Positions 25,775 to 34,357 of a stretch of DNA of 47,219 nt are shown here, in pieces. The stretch comes from [Streptosporangium] indianense. GTDB taxonomy: Bacteria > Actinomycetota > Actinomycetes > Streptomycetales > Streptomycetaceae. Under the pieces are notes generated by a model. That model worked only from the letters and a program-made list of their open reading frames with translations. It ran no database searches and was not told the DNA's origin. A program made the position numbers and the translations under genes. Location: positions 1 to 47,219 of the forward strand of contig NZ_JAKEIO010000056.1 in assembly GCF_021474405.1 (NCBI RefSeq), read 5' to 3'. Positions within the stretch are counted from its first letter, which is position 1. Every line of letters begins with the position of its first letter.

Positions 25775-26377
25775 ATGAACGATCGCATGGTGTGGATCGA
25801 CTGCGAGATGACCGGCCTCTCGCTGTCGGACGACGCGCTCATCGAGGTGGCCGCCCTCGTGACCGACTCCGAGCTGAACGTGCTCGGGGACGGCGTGGAC
25901 ATCGTCATCCGGCCGCCGGACCAGGCGCTGGAGACGATGCCGGACGTGGTGCGTCAGATGCACACCGCCTCCGGGCTGCTCGAGGAGCTCGCCGCCGGGA
26001 CGACCCTGAAGGACGCCGAGGACCAGGTCCTGACGTACGTGCGGGAGTTCGTCAAGGAGCCCGGCAAGGCCCCGCTGTGCGGCAACTCCGTCGGCACCGA
26101 CCGCGGCTTCCTGCTGCGGGACATGCCGACGCTGGAGAACTACCTCCACTACCGGATCGTCGACGTGTCCTCGATCAAGGAGCTGGCGCGCCGCTGGTAC
26201 CCGCGGGCCTACTTCAACAGCCCGCAGAAGAACGGCAACCACCGCGCGCTCGCCGACATCCGCGAGTCGATCGCGGAGCTGCGGTACTACCGCGAGGCCG
26301 TGTTCGTCCCGCAGCCCGGCCCCGACTCGGACACCGCGCGGACGATCGCCGCGAAGCACGTCCTGCCTGGTCAGTAG
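25775..26377 (+). CDS. orn: Oligoribonuclease
   Basis: A 200-residue DEDDh 3'-5' exoribonuclease that degrades 2-5-nt RNAs and pGpG, and is needed for normal development in Streptomyces. All catalytic residues are visible: D9 and E11 in W-I-D-C-E-M-T-G-L, D109 in G-N-S-V-G-T-D-R, H156 and D161 in N-G-N-H-R-A-L-A-D-I. Length is slightly over the enterobacterial enzyme because of a C-terminal tail. ATG 25775 is used; ATG 25787 (M-V-W-I-D) is also possible. Its link to c-di-GMP turnover fits its place beside adpA. Confidence 0.97.
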   Translation: MNDRMVWIDCEMTGLSLSDDALIEVAALVTDSELNVLGDGVDIVIRPPDQALETMPDVVRQMHTASGLLEELAAGTTLKDAEDQVLTYVREFVKEPGKAPLCGNSVGTDRGFLLRDMPTLENYLHYRIVDVSSIKELARRWYPRAYFNSPQKNGNHRALADIRESIAELRYYREAVFVPQPGPDSDTARTIAAKHVLPGQ

Positions 26378-26440
26378 GCAGGACGAGGACACGAGGAGGG
26401 GCCCGGAGAAAGGCGTGCGCGAGCACCCCTTCGGACCCTG

Positions 26441-26446
26441 TACACT
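26441..26446 (+). promoter_or_regulatory. Possible -10 element of tRNA-His
   Basis: TACACT at 26441-26446 fits the actinobacterial sigma-70-type -10 (TANNNT) and lies 46 bp before the tRNA. No good -35 hexamer is seen at 16-19 bp spacing. Confidence 0.35.
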
Positions 26447-26491
26447 TTTTCTCGGCCGGTCGGGGACCACACTGATCTCCAAGCCGGTCAT

Positions 26492-26565
26492 GGTGGGTGT
26501 AGCTCAGCTGGTAGAGCACCTGGTTGTGGTCCAGGATGCCGCGGGTTCGAGTCCCGTCACTCACC
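26492..26565 (+). tRNA. tRNA-His (GTG)
   Basis: A complete cloverleaf: acceptor GTGGGTG (26493-26499) with CACTCAC (26558-26564), D arm from 26500, anticodon stem CCTGG/CCAGG with loop TTGTGGT (anticodon GTG), and T arm GCGGG-TTCGAGT-CCCGT. The extra G at 26492 can pair with C at 26565, the G-1:C73 pair diagnostic for histidine tRNA. CCA is not encoded. A very strong terminator follows. Confidence 0.97.
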
Positions 26566-26571
26566 CTGAGC

Positions 26572-26615
26572 CTTCAGCCGGTGGCCTCGAAAGAGGCCAC
26601 CGGCTGAAGCGTTTT
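26572..26615 (+). terminator. Intrinsic terminator of tRNA-His
   Basis: A 17-bp perfect stem (26572-26588 with 26593-26609, arm CTTCAGCCGGTGGCCTC) closed by a GAAA tetraloop and followed by CGTTTTC. Confidence 0.95.
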
Positions 26616-26665
26616 CAGCGTGCCGCTCGGCGTGGCGTCCACGGGCCGGGGCTACCGTCGGCGGC

Positions 26666-27856
26666 ATGGACGCTGGGCGGACCGGATGGCGTGCGTGTGT
26701 GCTCGGCGGGGCGGTGTTCGCCGTCTGCATGGCCGGCACCACGCTGCCGACTCCCCTCTATCCCCTCTACCAGGACAAGTTCGGCTTCTCCGAGCTGACG
26801 GTGACCGTGGTGTACGCCCTGTACGCCTTCGCGGTGATCGCTGTGCTGCTGCTGGTCGGCAACGCCTCGGACGCCGTCGGCAGGCGACCGGTGCTGCTGT
26901 GCGGCCTGGCGTGCGCGGCGGCGAGCGCCGTCTGCTTCCTCAGCGCCGGGGGCCTCGGCTGGCTGTACGCGGGGCGGCTGCTGTCGGGGCTGTCCGCCGG
27001 GCTGTTCACCGGGGCCGCCACGGCGTACGTCATGGAACTCGCGCCGCCGGGCGGTGCCTCCCGGGCCACGTTCGTGGCGACGGCGGCCAACATGGGCGGG
27101 CTGGGCTGCGGTCCCCTGCTCTCCGGACTGCTCGCACAGTACGCCCCCTGGCCGCTGTACCTGCCGTTCGTCGCCCACCTCGCCCTGGTCGCCGCCTCGG
27201 CCGCCGTGCTGCTGTGGCTCGCGGAGACCGTACGGGAGCGGCAGCCGCTGCGCACCGTACGACCGCAGCGGCCCGCGCTGCCACCGCGGGTGCGGGCGGT
27301 GTTCGGGCCCGCCGCGACCGCATCCTTCGTCGGATTCGCCCTGTTCGGGGTGTTCACCTCGGTCAGCCCGGCCTTCCTCGTGGAGTCCCTGGACGTGGCC
27401 GACCACGCCGTGAGCGGGCTGATCGTCGCGCTGGCCTTCTTCTCCTCCACGGCCGGGCAACTGGCGGTCGGCCGGGTCGGCGTGCGGCGCTCCCTGCCGC
27501 TCGGCTGCGCCGGGCTCCTCGCCGGACTCGCGCTGCTCGCCGGTGCGCTGCGTTGGGACCAGATGGCCCTGCTGATGGCCAGCGCGCTCGTCGGCGGGAT
27601 CGGCCAGGGCCTGGCGTTCCGCGGAGCCCTGTCCGACGTGGCCGAGGCGTCCCCCGCGGACCAGCGCGCGGCGGTGATCTCGACCCTGTTCGTGGTGGCC
27701 TACGCCGGCATCTCCGTCCCGGTGATCGGCGTCGGCCTCCTGACCGACCCGATCGGCCTGGAGGGCGCCGGACTGGTGTTCATCGCGTCCATGGCGGTCC
27801 TGGTCGTGGTGGCGGGGGTGTACCTGGTACGACGACTGGTGCCGGCTCGGGTGTGA
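26666..27856 (+). CDS. Major facilitator superfamily transporter
   Basis: A 396-residue membrane protein with about 12 hydrophobic segments. The MFS loop motif is present as G-N-A-S-D-A-V-G-R-R-P-V-L (about residues 65-77) between segments 2 and 3, followed by G-R-L-L-S-G-L-S-A-G. It belongs to the drug:H+ or sugar-efflux type; the substrate cannot be told from sequence. It is monocistronic, downstream of the tRNA terminator and convergent with cebR. Confidence 0.85.
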   Translation: MDAGRTGWRACVLGGAVFAVCMAGTTLPTPLYPLYQDKFGFSELTVTVVYALYAFAVIAVLLLVGNASDAVGRRPVLLCGLACAAASAVCFLSAGGLGWLYAGRLLSGLSAGLFTGAATAYVMELAPPGGASRATFVATAANMGGLGCGPLLSGLLAQYAPWPLYLPFVAHLALVAASAAVLLWLAETVRERQPLRTVRPQRPALPPRVRAVFGPAATASFVGFALFGVFTSVSPAFLVESLDVADHAVSGLIVALAFFSSTAGQLAVGRVGVRRSLPLGCAGLLAGLALLAGALRWDQMALLMASALVGGIGQGLAFRGALSDVAEASPADQRAAVISTLFVVAYAGISVPVIGVGLLTDPIGLEGAGLVFIASMAVLVVVAGVYLVRRLVPARV

Positions 27857-27897
27857 GCGGTGCGAAAAGACGGGCCGGTGGGCGGAAGGCCGCTCAC
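27853..27897. terminator. Possible bidirectional terminator between MFS gene and cebR
   Basis: GTGAGCGG (27853-27860) and CCGCTCAC (27890-27897) form an 8-bp inverted repeat around a 29-nt loop. Each arm includes the stop codon of one of the two convergent genes. The large loop makes it a weak candidate. Confidence 0.35.
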
Positions 27898-28949
27898 GAC
27901 GACGACCGGGACACCAGTTCCGTGGCCAGGACCATCTGGCGGCGTTCCAGGCCGCGGGACGCCAGGGGGCGGCGGTCGGCGACCTCGGTGAGCAGGAGGT
28001 CTGTCATCCGGCGGCCCATCTCCTCGATGGGCTGCCGGACGCTGGTGAGCGGCGGCTCCATGTGGCGGGCGATGGCGGAGTCGTCGTAGCCGACGAGCGC
28101 CACGTCCTCCGGGATGCGGCGGCCCGCGTCGCGCAGCGCCCGCCGGGCGCCGGCCGCCGTGACGTCGGAGGCGGCGAAGACCGCGTCGATGTCGGGGTGG
28201 CGCTCCAGCAGGACCGTCATGGCCCGGTGCCCGCCCTCCTCCGTGAAGTCCCCCGCCTCGATCAGCCCCTCGTCCACCCCGAGGCCGGCGTCGCTCATGG
28301 CGTCGCGGTAGCCGTCGACACGGCGCTGGGCACCGTAGACGTCGAGGCGGCCGGTGATGTGGGCGACCCGGCTGCGGCCCCGGGACAGCAGGTGCTCGAC
28401 GGCCTGGCGGGCACCGCCGTAGTTGTCCGAGTCGACCGAGGGCAGGGTCTCCGCCGCCGAGCGCGGGCCGCTGATCACCGCCGGGATCTCCAACTGCGCC
28501 AGCAGATCGGGCAGCGGATCGTCGGCGTGCACCGAGACCAGCAGGACGCCGTCCACACGGTGGGCCGCCAGGTACTGGGCGAGCCGGGCGCGCTCCCGGT
28601 CGCTGCCCGCGAAGATCAGCAGCAGCTGCATCTCCGTGTCGGACAGCGCCGCCCCGACACCCTTGAGCATGTCCGAGAAGTACGGCTCCGCGAAGAACCG
28701 GGTCTCCGGCTCGGGCACGACCAGCGCGATCGCGTCCGTACGGTTGGCGGCCAGGGCACGGGCCGCGGTGTTGGGGACATAGCCGAGCTCCGCGACCGCC
28801 GCCTCGACGGCGGCCCGGGTCGCGTCACTCACCCGGGGCGAGCCGTTGATCACCCGTGAGACGGTGCCGCGGCCGACACCGGCGCGCGCCGCCACCTCTT
28901 CGAGGGTGGGCCGGCCACCACTTCGCCCCCGCGCTCCGTGGGTTGCCAT
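27894..28949 (-). CDS. cebR: CebR, LacI-family repressor of cellobiose utilisation
   Basis: A 351-residue LacI/GalR regulator. The N-terminal helix-turn-helix (T-L-E-E-V-A-A-R-A-G-V-G-R-G-T-V-S-R-V-I) is followed by the hinge Y-V-P-N-T-A-A-R-A-L-A and a periplasmic-binding-protein-like sensor domain with V-A-L-V-G-Y-D-D near 290. The start ATG 28949 has GGCGGAG just upstream; a GTG at 28970 is less likely. It is divergent from cebEFG-bglC, and two CebR boxes are present (29231-29244 and 32702-32715). In Streptomyces, CebR repression is relieved by cellobiose or related cello-oligosaccharides. Confidence 0.92.
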   Translation of the reverse strand: MATHGARGRSGGRPTLEEVAARAGVGRGTVSRVINGSPRVSDATRAAVEAAVAELGYVPNTAARALAANRTDAIALVVPEPETRFFAEPYFSDMLKGVGAALSDTEMQLLLIFAGSDRERARLAQYLAAHRVDGVLLVSVHADDPLPDLLAQLEIPAVISGPRSAAETLPSVDSDNYGGARQAVEHLLSRGRSRVAHITGRLDVYGAQRRVDGYRDAMSDAGLGVDEGLIEAGDFTEEGGHRAMTVLLERHPDIDAVFAASDVTAAGARRALRDAGRRIPEDVALVGYDDSAIARHMEPPLTSVRQPIEEMGRRMTDLLLTEVADRRPLASRGLERRQMVLATELVSRSSS

Positions 28950-29230
28950 GGGCTCCGCCTTCCCGTCCACACCCGCACTCTGCGACTGGCCTGGAATTTA
29001 ACAGGCCCGTCGACCGTGCCGGCCTCTGCCGAGGACTCACCGCCCCGGTCTTCCGTTTCGGCCGAACGCCCCGGTGCGACCGGCGGTCCGACTGGCTCGA
29101 TTCCATGGGCCCGGCCCCCGACCGAGTCCGGTCCTGGGTCCAGTTAACAGCCCGGTAACTGAACACATCTCTCCCTGTCCGGTCCCTTGACACCCCCGCC
29201 GCGACCGGGGACTCTTCAACACATCACTGG
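28950..29230. promoter_or_regulatory. cebR-cebE divergent promoter region
   Basis: No gene lies here. It contains an inverted repeat CAGTTA-N9-TAACTG at 29141-29161, which could be an operator for another regulator. TTGACA at 29187-29192 is a good -35; the matching -10 near 29210 is poor (GACTCT). A transcript from it would start just before the CebR box, so a bound repressor would block it. Confidence 0.5.
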
Positions 29231-29244
29231 TGGGAGCGCTCCCA
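29231..29244. promoter_or_regulatory. CebR box (perfect)
   Basis: TGGGAGCGCTCCCA, the exact 14-bp palindromic CebR operator known in Streptomyces. It lies between cebR and cebE, 116 bp before the cebE start. Confidence 0.95.
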
Positions 29245-29359
29245 CAGTACCTGACACATACACAACCCGCACGTTCCCCGCCCGAGCCTTAAGCGCGTAA
29301 AACGGTCCGACACAGCAGTTGGCCGGGGGGTCGGCACGTCAGGGCAACAGGAGGACGAC

Positions 29360-30688
29360 ATGCGAGCACGCATCCGAACCGCCCGCAAGGCGATGGTCGT
29401 CGCGGCCGTCGCGTCGCTGGGCGCCGGGCTGCTGGCCGGCTGTGCCGACGACGGCAAGGACGACGGCTCCGGTTCCTCGTCGGGCGGCGACAGCGGCGGC
29501 AAGACCACGATCTCGGTGGGCCTGTTCGGCACCATGGGGTTCAAGGAAGCCGGCCTCTACGCCGAATACGAGAAGCTCAATCCGAAGATCAAGATCGAGC
29601 AGAACGTCGTCGAGCGCAACGAGAACTACTACCCGGCGCTGCTGAACCACCTGACCACCAACAGCGGCCTGCTGGACGTCCAGGCCGTCGAAGTCGCCAA
29701 CATCGCCGAGGTCACGGCCACCCAGGCCGACAAGCTCGAGGACATGTCCAAGGCGCCGGGCGTGGACAAGAGCAAGTGGCTGCCCTGGAAGTGGCAGCAG
29801 GCCACCACCAAGGACGGCAAGACGGTCGGCCTCGGCACCGACGTCGGCCCGATGGCGATCTGCTACCGCACGGACCTCTTCAAGCAGGCCGGTCTGCCCA
29901 CGGACCCGGCCGAGGTCGGCAAGCTGTGGTCGGGTGACTGGGCCAAGCTCGTCGAGGTCGGCGAGCGGTACAAGGCGAAGGCCCCCAAGGGCACCTTCTT
30001 CATGGACTCCCCCGGCGGTCTGATCCAGGCGATCCTGGGCAGCGAGAAGGAGAAGTTCTACGACTCCTCCGGCGAGATCATCTACAAGTCGAACCCGGCC
30101 GTGAAGGCGGCCTTCGACCTGACGTCGGACGCGGCGAAGAAGGGTCTCGTCCAGTCGCAGACGCAGTTCCAGCCGGGCTGGAACTCGACGATCGCCAACA
30201 ACAAGTTCGCCGCCATCGCCTGCCCGCCGTGGATGCTGGGCACGATCAAGGGCAACTCCAAGCCGGACGCGGCCGGCAAGTGGGCCGTGGCCACCGCGCC
30301 CAAGGGCGGCAACTGGGGCGGCACCTTCCTGACCGTGCCGAAGAGCGGCAAGAACGTGAAGGAGGCCCAGAAGTTCGTGGCCTGGCTGACCGCTCCGGAG
30401 CAGCAGGCGAAGCTGTTCAAGGTGCAGGCCAGCTTCCCGAGCGCCCCGTCCGCCTACGCCATGCCCGAAGTGACCGGCGCGACGAATGAGATGACCGGTG
30501 ACCAGAAGATCGGCCCGATCTTCGCCGAGGCCGCCAAGGCCGCCCCGGTCCAGGTGATCGGCCCGAAGGACCAGATCATCATGCAGGGCCTGACGGACAA
30601 CGGCGTGATCCTGGTGACGAAGGGCAAGTCCGCCAAGGACGCCTGGAACTCCGCGGTCAAGACCATCGACAACAAGCTGGACCAGTGA
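29360..30688 (+). CDS. cebE: CebE, cellobiose/cellotriose-binding lipoprotein
   Basis: A 442-residue ABC substrate-binding protein of the sugar (family 1) type. It has a lipoprotein signal with lipobox L-L-A-G-C (Cys28), a flexible G/S/D-rich linker to about residue 48, then two-lobe solute-binding sequence (T-I-S-V-G-L-F-G at the start of the fold, W-A-V-A-T-A-P-K-G-G-N-W-G-G-T near 310). AGGAGG precedes the ATG. It captures cello-oligosaccharides for CebF/CebG. The operon has no ATPase; Streptomyces sugar importers of this type share the ATPase MsiK encoded elsewhere. Confidence 0.93.
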   Translation: MRARIRTARKAMVVAAVASLGAGLLAGCADDGKDDGSGSSSGGDSGGKTTISVGLFGTMGFKEAGLYAEYEKLNPKIKIEQNVVERNENYYPALLNHLTTNSGLLDVQAVEVANIAEVTATQADKLEDMSKAPGVDKSKWLPWKWQQATTKDGKTVGLGTDVGPMAICYRTDLFKQAGLPTDPAEVGKLWSGDWAKLVEVGERYKAKAPKGTFFMDSPGGLIQAILGSEKEKFYDSSGEIIYKSNPAVKAAFDLTSDAAKKGLVQSQTQFQPGWNSTIANNKFAAIACPPWMLGTIKGNSKPDAAGKWAVATAPKGGNWGGTFLTVPKSGKNVKEAQKFVAWLTAPEQQAKLFKVQASFPSAPSAYAMPEVTGATNEMTGDQKIGPIFAEAAKAAPVQVIGPKDQIIMQGLTDNGVILVTKGKSAKDAWNSAVKTIDNKLDQ

Positions 30689-31704
30689 CCCGGATGGACA
30701 CCCGTCACGACACCGCCGCGCTCCCCATGCAGGGGGGCGCGGCCCCGGGCCGCCCACCCGAGGACGCCGCCGCCGAGAAGGCGCGGCGGCGCCGGGACCG
30801 GTTGTCCCGGCGCTGGCAGCGGGACATCCGCTGGAGCCCGTACGCGTTCGTGTCGCCGTTCTTCCTGCTGTTCGTCGCGTTCGGCCTGTTCCCGCTGCTG
30901 TACACGGGCTGGGCGTCGCTGCACCAGGTCGAGCTGACCGCGCCGACCGACATGGACTGGGTGGGGCTGCGCAACTACACCCGGATCTTCGACGACGACT
31001 TCTTCTGGAACGCGGCGAAGAACACCCTGACCATCGGCATCATCTCCACGGTTCCGCAGCTGCTGATGGCGATGGGCATCGCCCACATCCTCAACTACAA
31101 GCTGCGTGCCTCGACCTTCTTCCGGGTGGCGATGCTCGCGCCGTACGCGACGTCGATCGCCGCGGCCTCGCTGGTGTTCGTGCTGCTCTTCGGCCGCGAC
31201 TACGGCATGATCAACTGGGTGCTCGACATGGTCGGCATCAACCCGGTCGACTGGCAGAACGACAAATGGCCCTCACAGATCGCCGTTTCGTCGATCATCA
31301 TCTGGCGCTGGACCGGTTACAACGCGCTGATCTACCTGGCCGCGATGCAGGCGATCCCGCAGGATCTCTACGAGTCGGCCGCCCTGGACGGGGCCAACCG
31401 CTGGCAGCAGTTCATCCATGTGACGCTGCCGTCGCTGCGTCCGACGATCCTGTTCACCTGTGTGGTCTCGACGATCGGGGCGAGCCAGGTCTTCGGTGAG
31501 CCGCTGCTGTTCGACGCCAACAAGGGCACGTCCGGTGGCGCGGAGCACCAGTTCCAGACGCTCGGTCTGTATCTGTACGAGCAGGGCTGGGTCGCCCAGC
31601 ACCTGGGCCGTGCCTCGGCGATCGCCTGGACGATGTTCCTCATGCTGATCGTCATCGGCATCGTCAACTACGTCATCTCGCGCCGGCTGCGCGCCAGTAG
31701 TTAA
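30685..31704 (+). CDS. cebF: CebF, cellobiose ABC transporter permease
   Basis: A 339-residue inner-membrane permease of the MalF type with about six membrane spans after a long polar N-terminus (residues 1-50). The permease EAA loop is E-S-A-A-L-D-G-A-N-R-W-Q-Q-F, near residue 230, where the ATPase docks. The start GTG 30685 overlaps the cebE stop (GTGA); an ATG at 30694 is also possible. It forms a heterodimer with CebG. Confidence 0.92.
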   Translation: MTRMDTRHDTAALPMQGGAAPGRPPEDAAAEKARRRRDRLSRRWQRDIRWSPYAFVSPFFLLFVAFGLFPLLYTGWASLHQVELTAPTDMDWVGLRNYTRIFDDDFFWNAAKNTLTIGIISTVPQLLMAMGIAHILNYKLRASTFFRVAMLAPYATSIAAASLVFVLLFGRDYGMINWVLDMVGINPVDWQNDKWPSQIAVSSIIIWRWTGYNALIYLAAMQAIPQDLYESAALDGANRWQQFIHVTLPSLRPTILFTCVVSTIGASQVFGEPLLFDANKGTSGGAEHQFQTLGLYLYEQGWVAQHLGRASAIAWTMFLMLIVIGIVNYVISRRLRASS

Positions 31705-31715
31705 GGAGTGTGGCC

Positions 31716-32621
31716 GTGACGACGACTGTGACGCCCCCGGACACCAAGTCCGTCGAGACGCCCAAACGCCCCCGGCTGCCGAAGTCCGCGCGGGCGGGCG
31801 GGCAGTTGCACGGCGGTCCGATCGCGTACGCGATCCTGATCGTGTTCACTTTCGTGTCGCTGTTCCCGCTGGTGTGGACGGCGATCGCCGCCTCGCGTGA
31901 CAACCAGCGGCTGGCGCAGACGCCGCCGCCGTTCTGGTTCGGTTCGGGTCTGTTCGACAAGCTGGAGATCGCCTGGAAGGACGCCAATCTGGGTGAGGCG
32001 TTCTTCAACACCACGATCGTGGCGGGCACGTCGGCGCTGACCATCGTCTTCCTGTCGACGATCGCCGGTTTCGCCTTCGCCAAGCTGCGGTTCAGGGGCC
32101 GTGGCGCGCTGATGCTGATCGTGATCGGCACGATGATGGTGCCGCCGCAGCTGAGTGTGATCCCGCTGTACATGATGGTCGCCAAGCTCGACTGGACCGA
32201 CCAGTTGCAGGCGGTGATCCTGCCGTCGCTGGTGAGTGCGTTCGGTGTGTTCTTCATGCGGCAGTACCTGATCCAGGCGCTGCCGGACGAGATCATCGAG
32301 GCCGCCCGCGTGGACGGCGCGAGCAGCTGGCGTGTGGTGTGGCACGTGGTGTTCCCGGCGGCCCGGCCGGCGATGGCCGTGCTCGGGATGCTGACGTTCG
32401 TGCAGACATGGAACGACTTCATGTGGCCTTTCCTGGTGCTGACCCAGATGGGAAACCCGACCGTGCAGGTCGCGGTCGCGGGTCTGGGCCGCGGCTACAC
32501 CCCCGACCAGTCCCTGATCATGGCGGGCGCGCTGCTGGGCACGCTGCCGCTGCTGCTGGTCTTCGCGATCTTCGGCAAGCAGATCGTGGGCGGCATCATG
32601 CAGGGCGCCGTCAAGGGCTGA
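31716..32621 (+). CDS. cebG: CebG, cellobiose ABC transporter permease
   Basis: A 301-residue MalG-type permease with six membrane spans. Its EAA loop is E-A-A-R-V-D-G-A-S-S-W-R-V, near residue 195, and it ends G-G-I-M-Q-G-A-V-K-G, a usual terminus of this family. GTG 31716 is preferred over GTG 31710 because AAGGAG is seven bases upstream. It follows cebF by 11 bp. Confidence 0.92.
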   Translation: MTTTVTPPDTKSVETPKRPRLPKSARAGGQLHGGPIAYAILIVFTFVSLFPLVWTAIAASRDNQRLAQTPPPFWFGSGLFDKLEIAWKDANLGEAFFNTTIVAGTSALTIVFLSTIAGFAFAKLRFRGRGALMLIVIGTMMVPPQLSVIPLYMMVAKLDWTDQLQAVILPSLVSAFGVFFMRQYLIQALPDEIIEAARVDGASSWRVVWHVVFPAARPAMAVLGMLTFVQTWNDFMWPFLVLTQMGNPTVQVAVAGLGRGYTPDQSLIMAGALLGTLPLLLVFAIFGKQIVGGIMQGAVKG

Positions 32622-32701
32622 GCCCTGCTTTCCCGGGGGCCGAGCCATTGCCGCCTCGGCCCCTTTCCCCCCATCCGCTCGTCGGTCCACACGACCCCTT
32701 T

Positions 32702-32715
32702 TGGGAGCGCTTCCA
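32702..32715. promoter_or_regulatory. CebR box overlapping the bglC start codon
   Basis: TGGGAGCGCTTCCA differs from the perfect CebR palindrome by one base. Its last A is the first base of the bglC ATG. CebR bound here would block either a bglC promoter or read-through from cebG, and the GGGAG inside it also serves as the ribosome site. Confidence 0.9.
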
Positions 32716-34151
32716 TGCCTGACTCCGAGAACCCGGCCACTACGGTGACCTTCCCGCCCGCCTTCCTGTGGGGCGCGGCGACGTCCGCGTACCAGATCGA
32801 GGGTGCTGTGCGTGAGGACGGCCGGACGCCGTCGATCTGGGACACCTTCAGCCACACGCCGGGCAAGACCGTCGGCGGCGACCACGGTGACATCGCTGTC
32901 GACCACTACCACCGCTACCGCGACGATGTGGCGTTGATGGCGGAGCTGGGCCTGGGCGCCTACCGCTTCTCCATGTCGTGGTCGCGGGTGCAGCCGACCG
33001 GCCGGGGCCCCGCCGTGCAGAAGGGTCTGGACTTCTACCGTCGGCTGGTGGACGAACTGCTGGCGAAGAACATCAAGCCGGCCATCACGCTCTACCACTG
33101 GGACCTGCCGCAGGAGTTGGAGGACGCGGGGGGCTGGCCGGAGCGTGACACGGCGTACCGGTTCGCGGAGTACGCGCAGATCGCCGGGGAGGCGCTGGGC
33201 GACCGGGTGGAGCAGTGGATCACGCTCAACGAGCCGTGGTGCAGCGCGTTCCTGGGGTACGCCTCCGGGGTGCACGCCCCGGGCCGTACGGATCCGGCGG
33301 CCTCGCTGCGTGCCGCGCACCATCTGAATCTGGCGCACGGGCTGGGCGCGTCCGCGCTGCGGTCGGTGATGCCGGCCCGCAACACGGTCGCGGTGAGCCT
33401 CAATTCCTCGGTGGTGCGGCCGCTTTCGCAGGATCCGGCGGATCTGGAGGCGGTGCGCAGGATCGACGACCTGGCCAACGGCGTGTTCCACGGGCCGATG
33501 CTGCACGGGGCGTACCCGCAGTCGCTGTACGTGGCGACGGCGGGCCTCACGGACTGGGGCTTCGTCCTCGACGGCGACCTGGAGCTGATCAACCAGCCGT
33601 TGGACGCGCTGGGGCTCAACTACTACACGCCCTCGCTCGTCTCGGCGGCGGACGTGTCGGCGAAGGCGCCGCGCGCCGACGGTCACGGGGCGAGCGACCA
33701 CTCGCCGTGGCCGGCCGCGGACGACGTGGCGTTCCACCAGACGCCCGGCGACCGCACGGAGATGGGCTGGACGATCGACCCGACGGGCCTGCACGAGCTG
33801 ATCATGCGCTACACGCGTGAGGCGCCGGGGCTGCCGCTGTACATCACGGAGAACGGCGCGGCCTACGACGACAAGATCGACTCGGACGGCCGGGTGCACG
33901 ACCCGGAGCGGGTCGCCTACCTGCACGGCCACCTGTCGGCGGTCCGCCGTGCCATCGCCGACGGCGCGGATGTCCGGGGCTACTACCTGTGGTCGCTGAT
34001 GGACAACTTCGAGTGGGCGTACGGCTACGGCAAGCGCTTCGGCGCGGTGTACGTGGACTACGCGACGCTGGAACGCACGCCGAAGACGAGCGCCCGGTGG
34101 TACGGCCGGGCGGCCCGGACCGGGACGCTGCCGGAGGTCGAGGCGGTCTGA
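32715..34151 (+). CDS. bglC: BglC, intracellular beta-glucosidase (GH1)
   Basis: A 478-residue family 1 glycoside hydrolase that splits imported cellobiose to glucose. The acid/base glutamate is E173 in T-L-N-E-P-W, the nucleophile E379 in Y-I-T-E-N-G, and the N-terminal F-L-W-G-A-A-T-S-A-Y-Q-I-E-G is the GH1 signature. There is no signal peptide, so it acts in the cytoplasm. It completes the cebEFG-bglC operon. In several streptomycetes bglC activity also sets how cello-oligosaccharide inducers reach CebR. A GC-rich hairpin follows. Confidence 0.96.
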   Translation: MPDSENPATTVTFPPAFLWGAATSAYQIEGAVREDGRTPSIWDTFSHTPGKTVGGDHGDIAVDHYHRYRDDVALMAELGLGAYRFSMSWSRVQPTGRGPAVQKGLDFYRRLVDELLAKNIKPAITLYHWDLPQELEDAGGWPERDTAYRFAEYAQIAGEALGDRVEQWITLNEPWCSAFLGYASGVHAPGRTDPAASLRAAHHLNLAHGLGASALRSVMPARNTVAVSLNSSVVRPLSQDPADLEAVRRIDDLANGVFHGPMLHGAYPQSLYVATAGLTDWGFVLDGDLELINQPLDALGLNYYTPSLVSAADVSAKAPRADGHGASDHSPWPAADDVAFHQTPGDRTEMGWTIDPTGLHELIMRYTREAPGLPLYITENGAAYDDKIDSDGRVHDPERVAYLHGHLSAVRRAIADGADVRGYYLWSLMDNFEWAYGYGKRFGAVYVDYATLERTPKTSARWYGRAARTGTLPEVEAV

Positions 34152-34172
34152 CCGGCGGGGGACGGGGATCCG

Positions 34173-34204
34173 GGGCGCGGCACGCTCAGGGGAGTGCCGC
34201 GCCC
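34173..34204 (+). terminator. Hairpin after bglC
   Basis: An 11-bp perfect stem (34173-34183 with 34194-34204, arm GGGCGCGGCAC) and a 10-nt loop, 21 bp after the stop. It lacks a T tract. A second small hairpin GTCTGCC/GGCAGAC follows at 34223-34239. Confidence 0.6.
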
Positions 34205-34250
34205 TGGCCGCGCCTCGGCGACGTCTGCCCCTGGCAGACCGTGAGCCGGA

Positions 34251-34295
34251 TCAGCCCTTGTTGGCGCCCAGGGTGAGGCCGCTGACGAACTGGCG
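34251..34295 (-). pseudogene. C-terminal relic of a sugar ABC transporter permease
   Basis: Reverse-strand codons from 34295 read RQFVSGLTLGANKG then TGA at 34253-34251. This is the typical end of a carbohydrate ABC permease (F-V-x-G-x-T-x-G-A-x-K-G), and the frame upstream is not permease-like. Only the last 14 codons survive, so a second sugar transporter operon once read toward bglC and has been deleted, leaving this scar. Confidence 0.7.
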
Positions 34296-34357
34296 CGGGA
34301 GTGCTACACGATCAGGGTGGGGATCGGGGTGAGCGGGCGACGCGAGGTCGGGAGGGC

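Noticed and set aside
26492..26565. tRNA-His as an integration site of an element
   Set aside because: No integrase and no repeated tRNA 3' end were found downstream; a terminator and a normal MFS gene follow directly.
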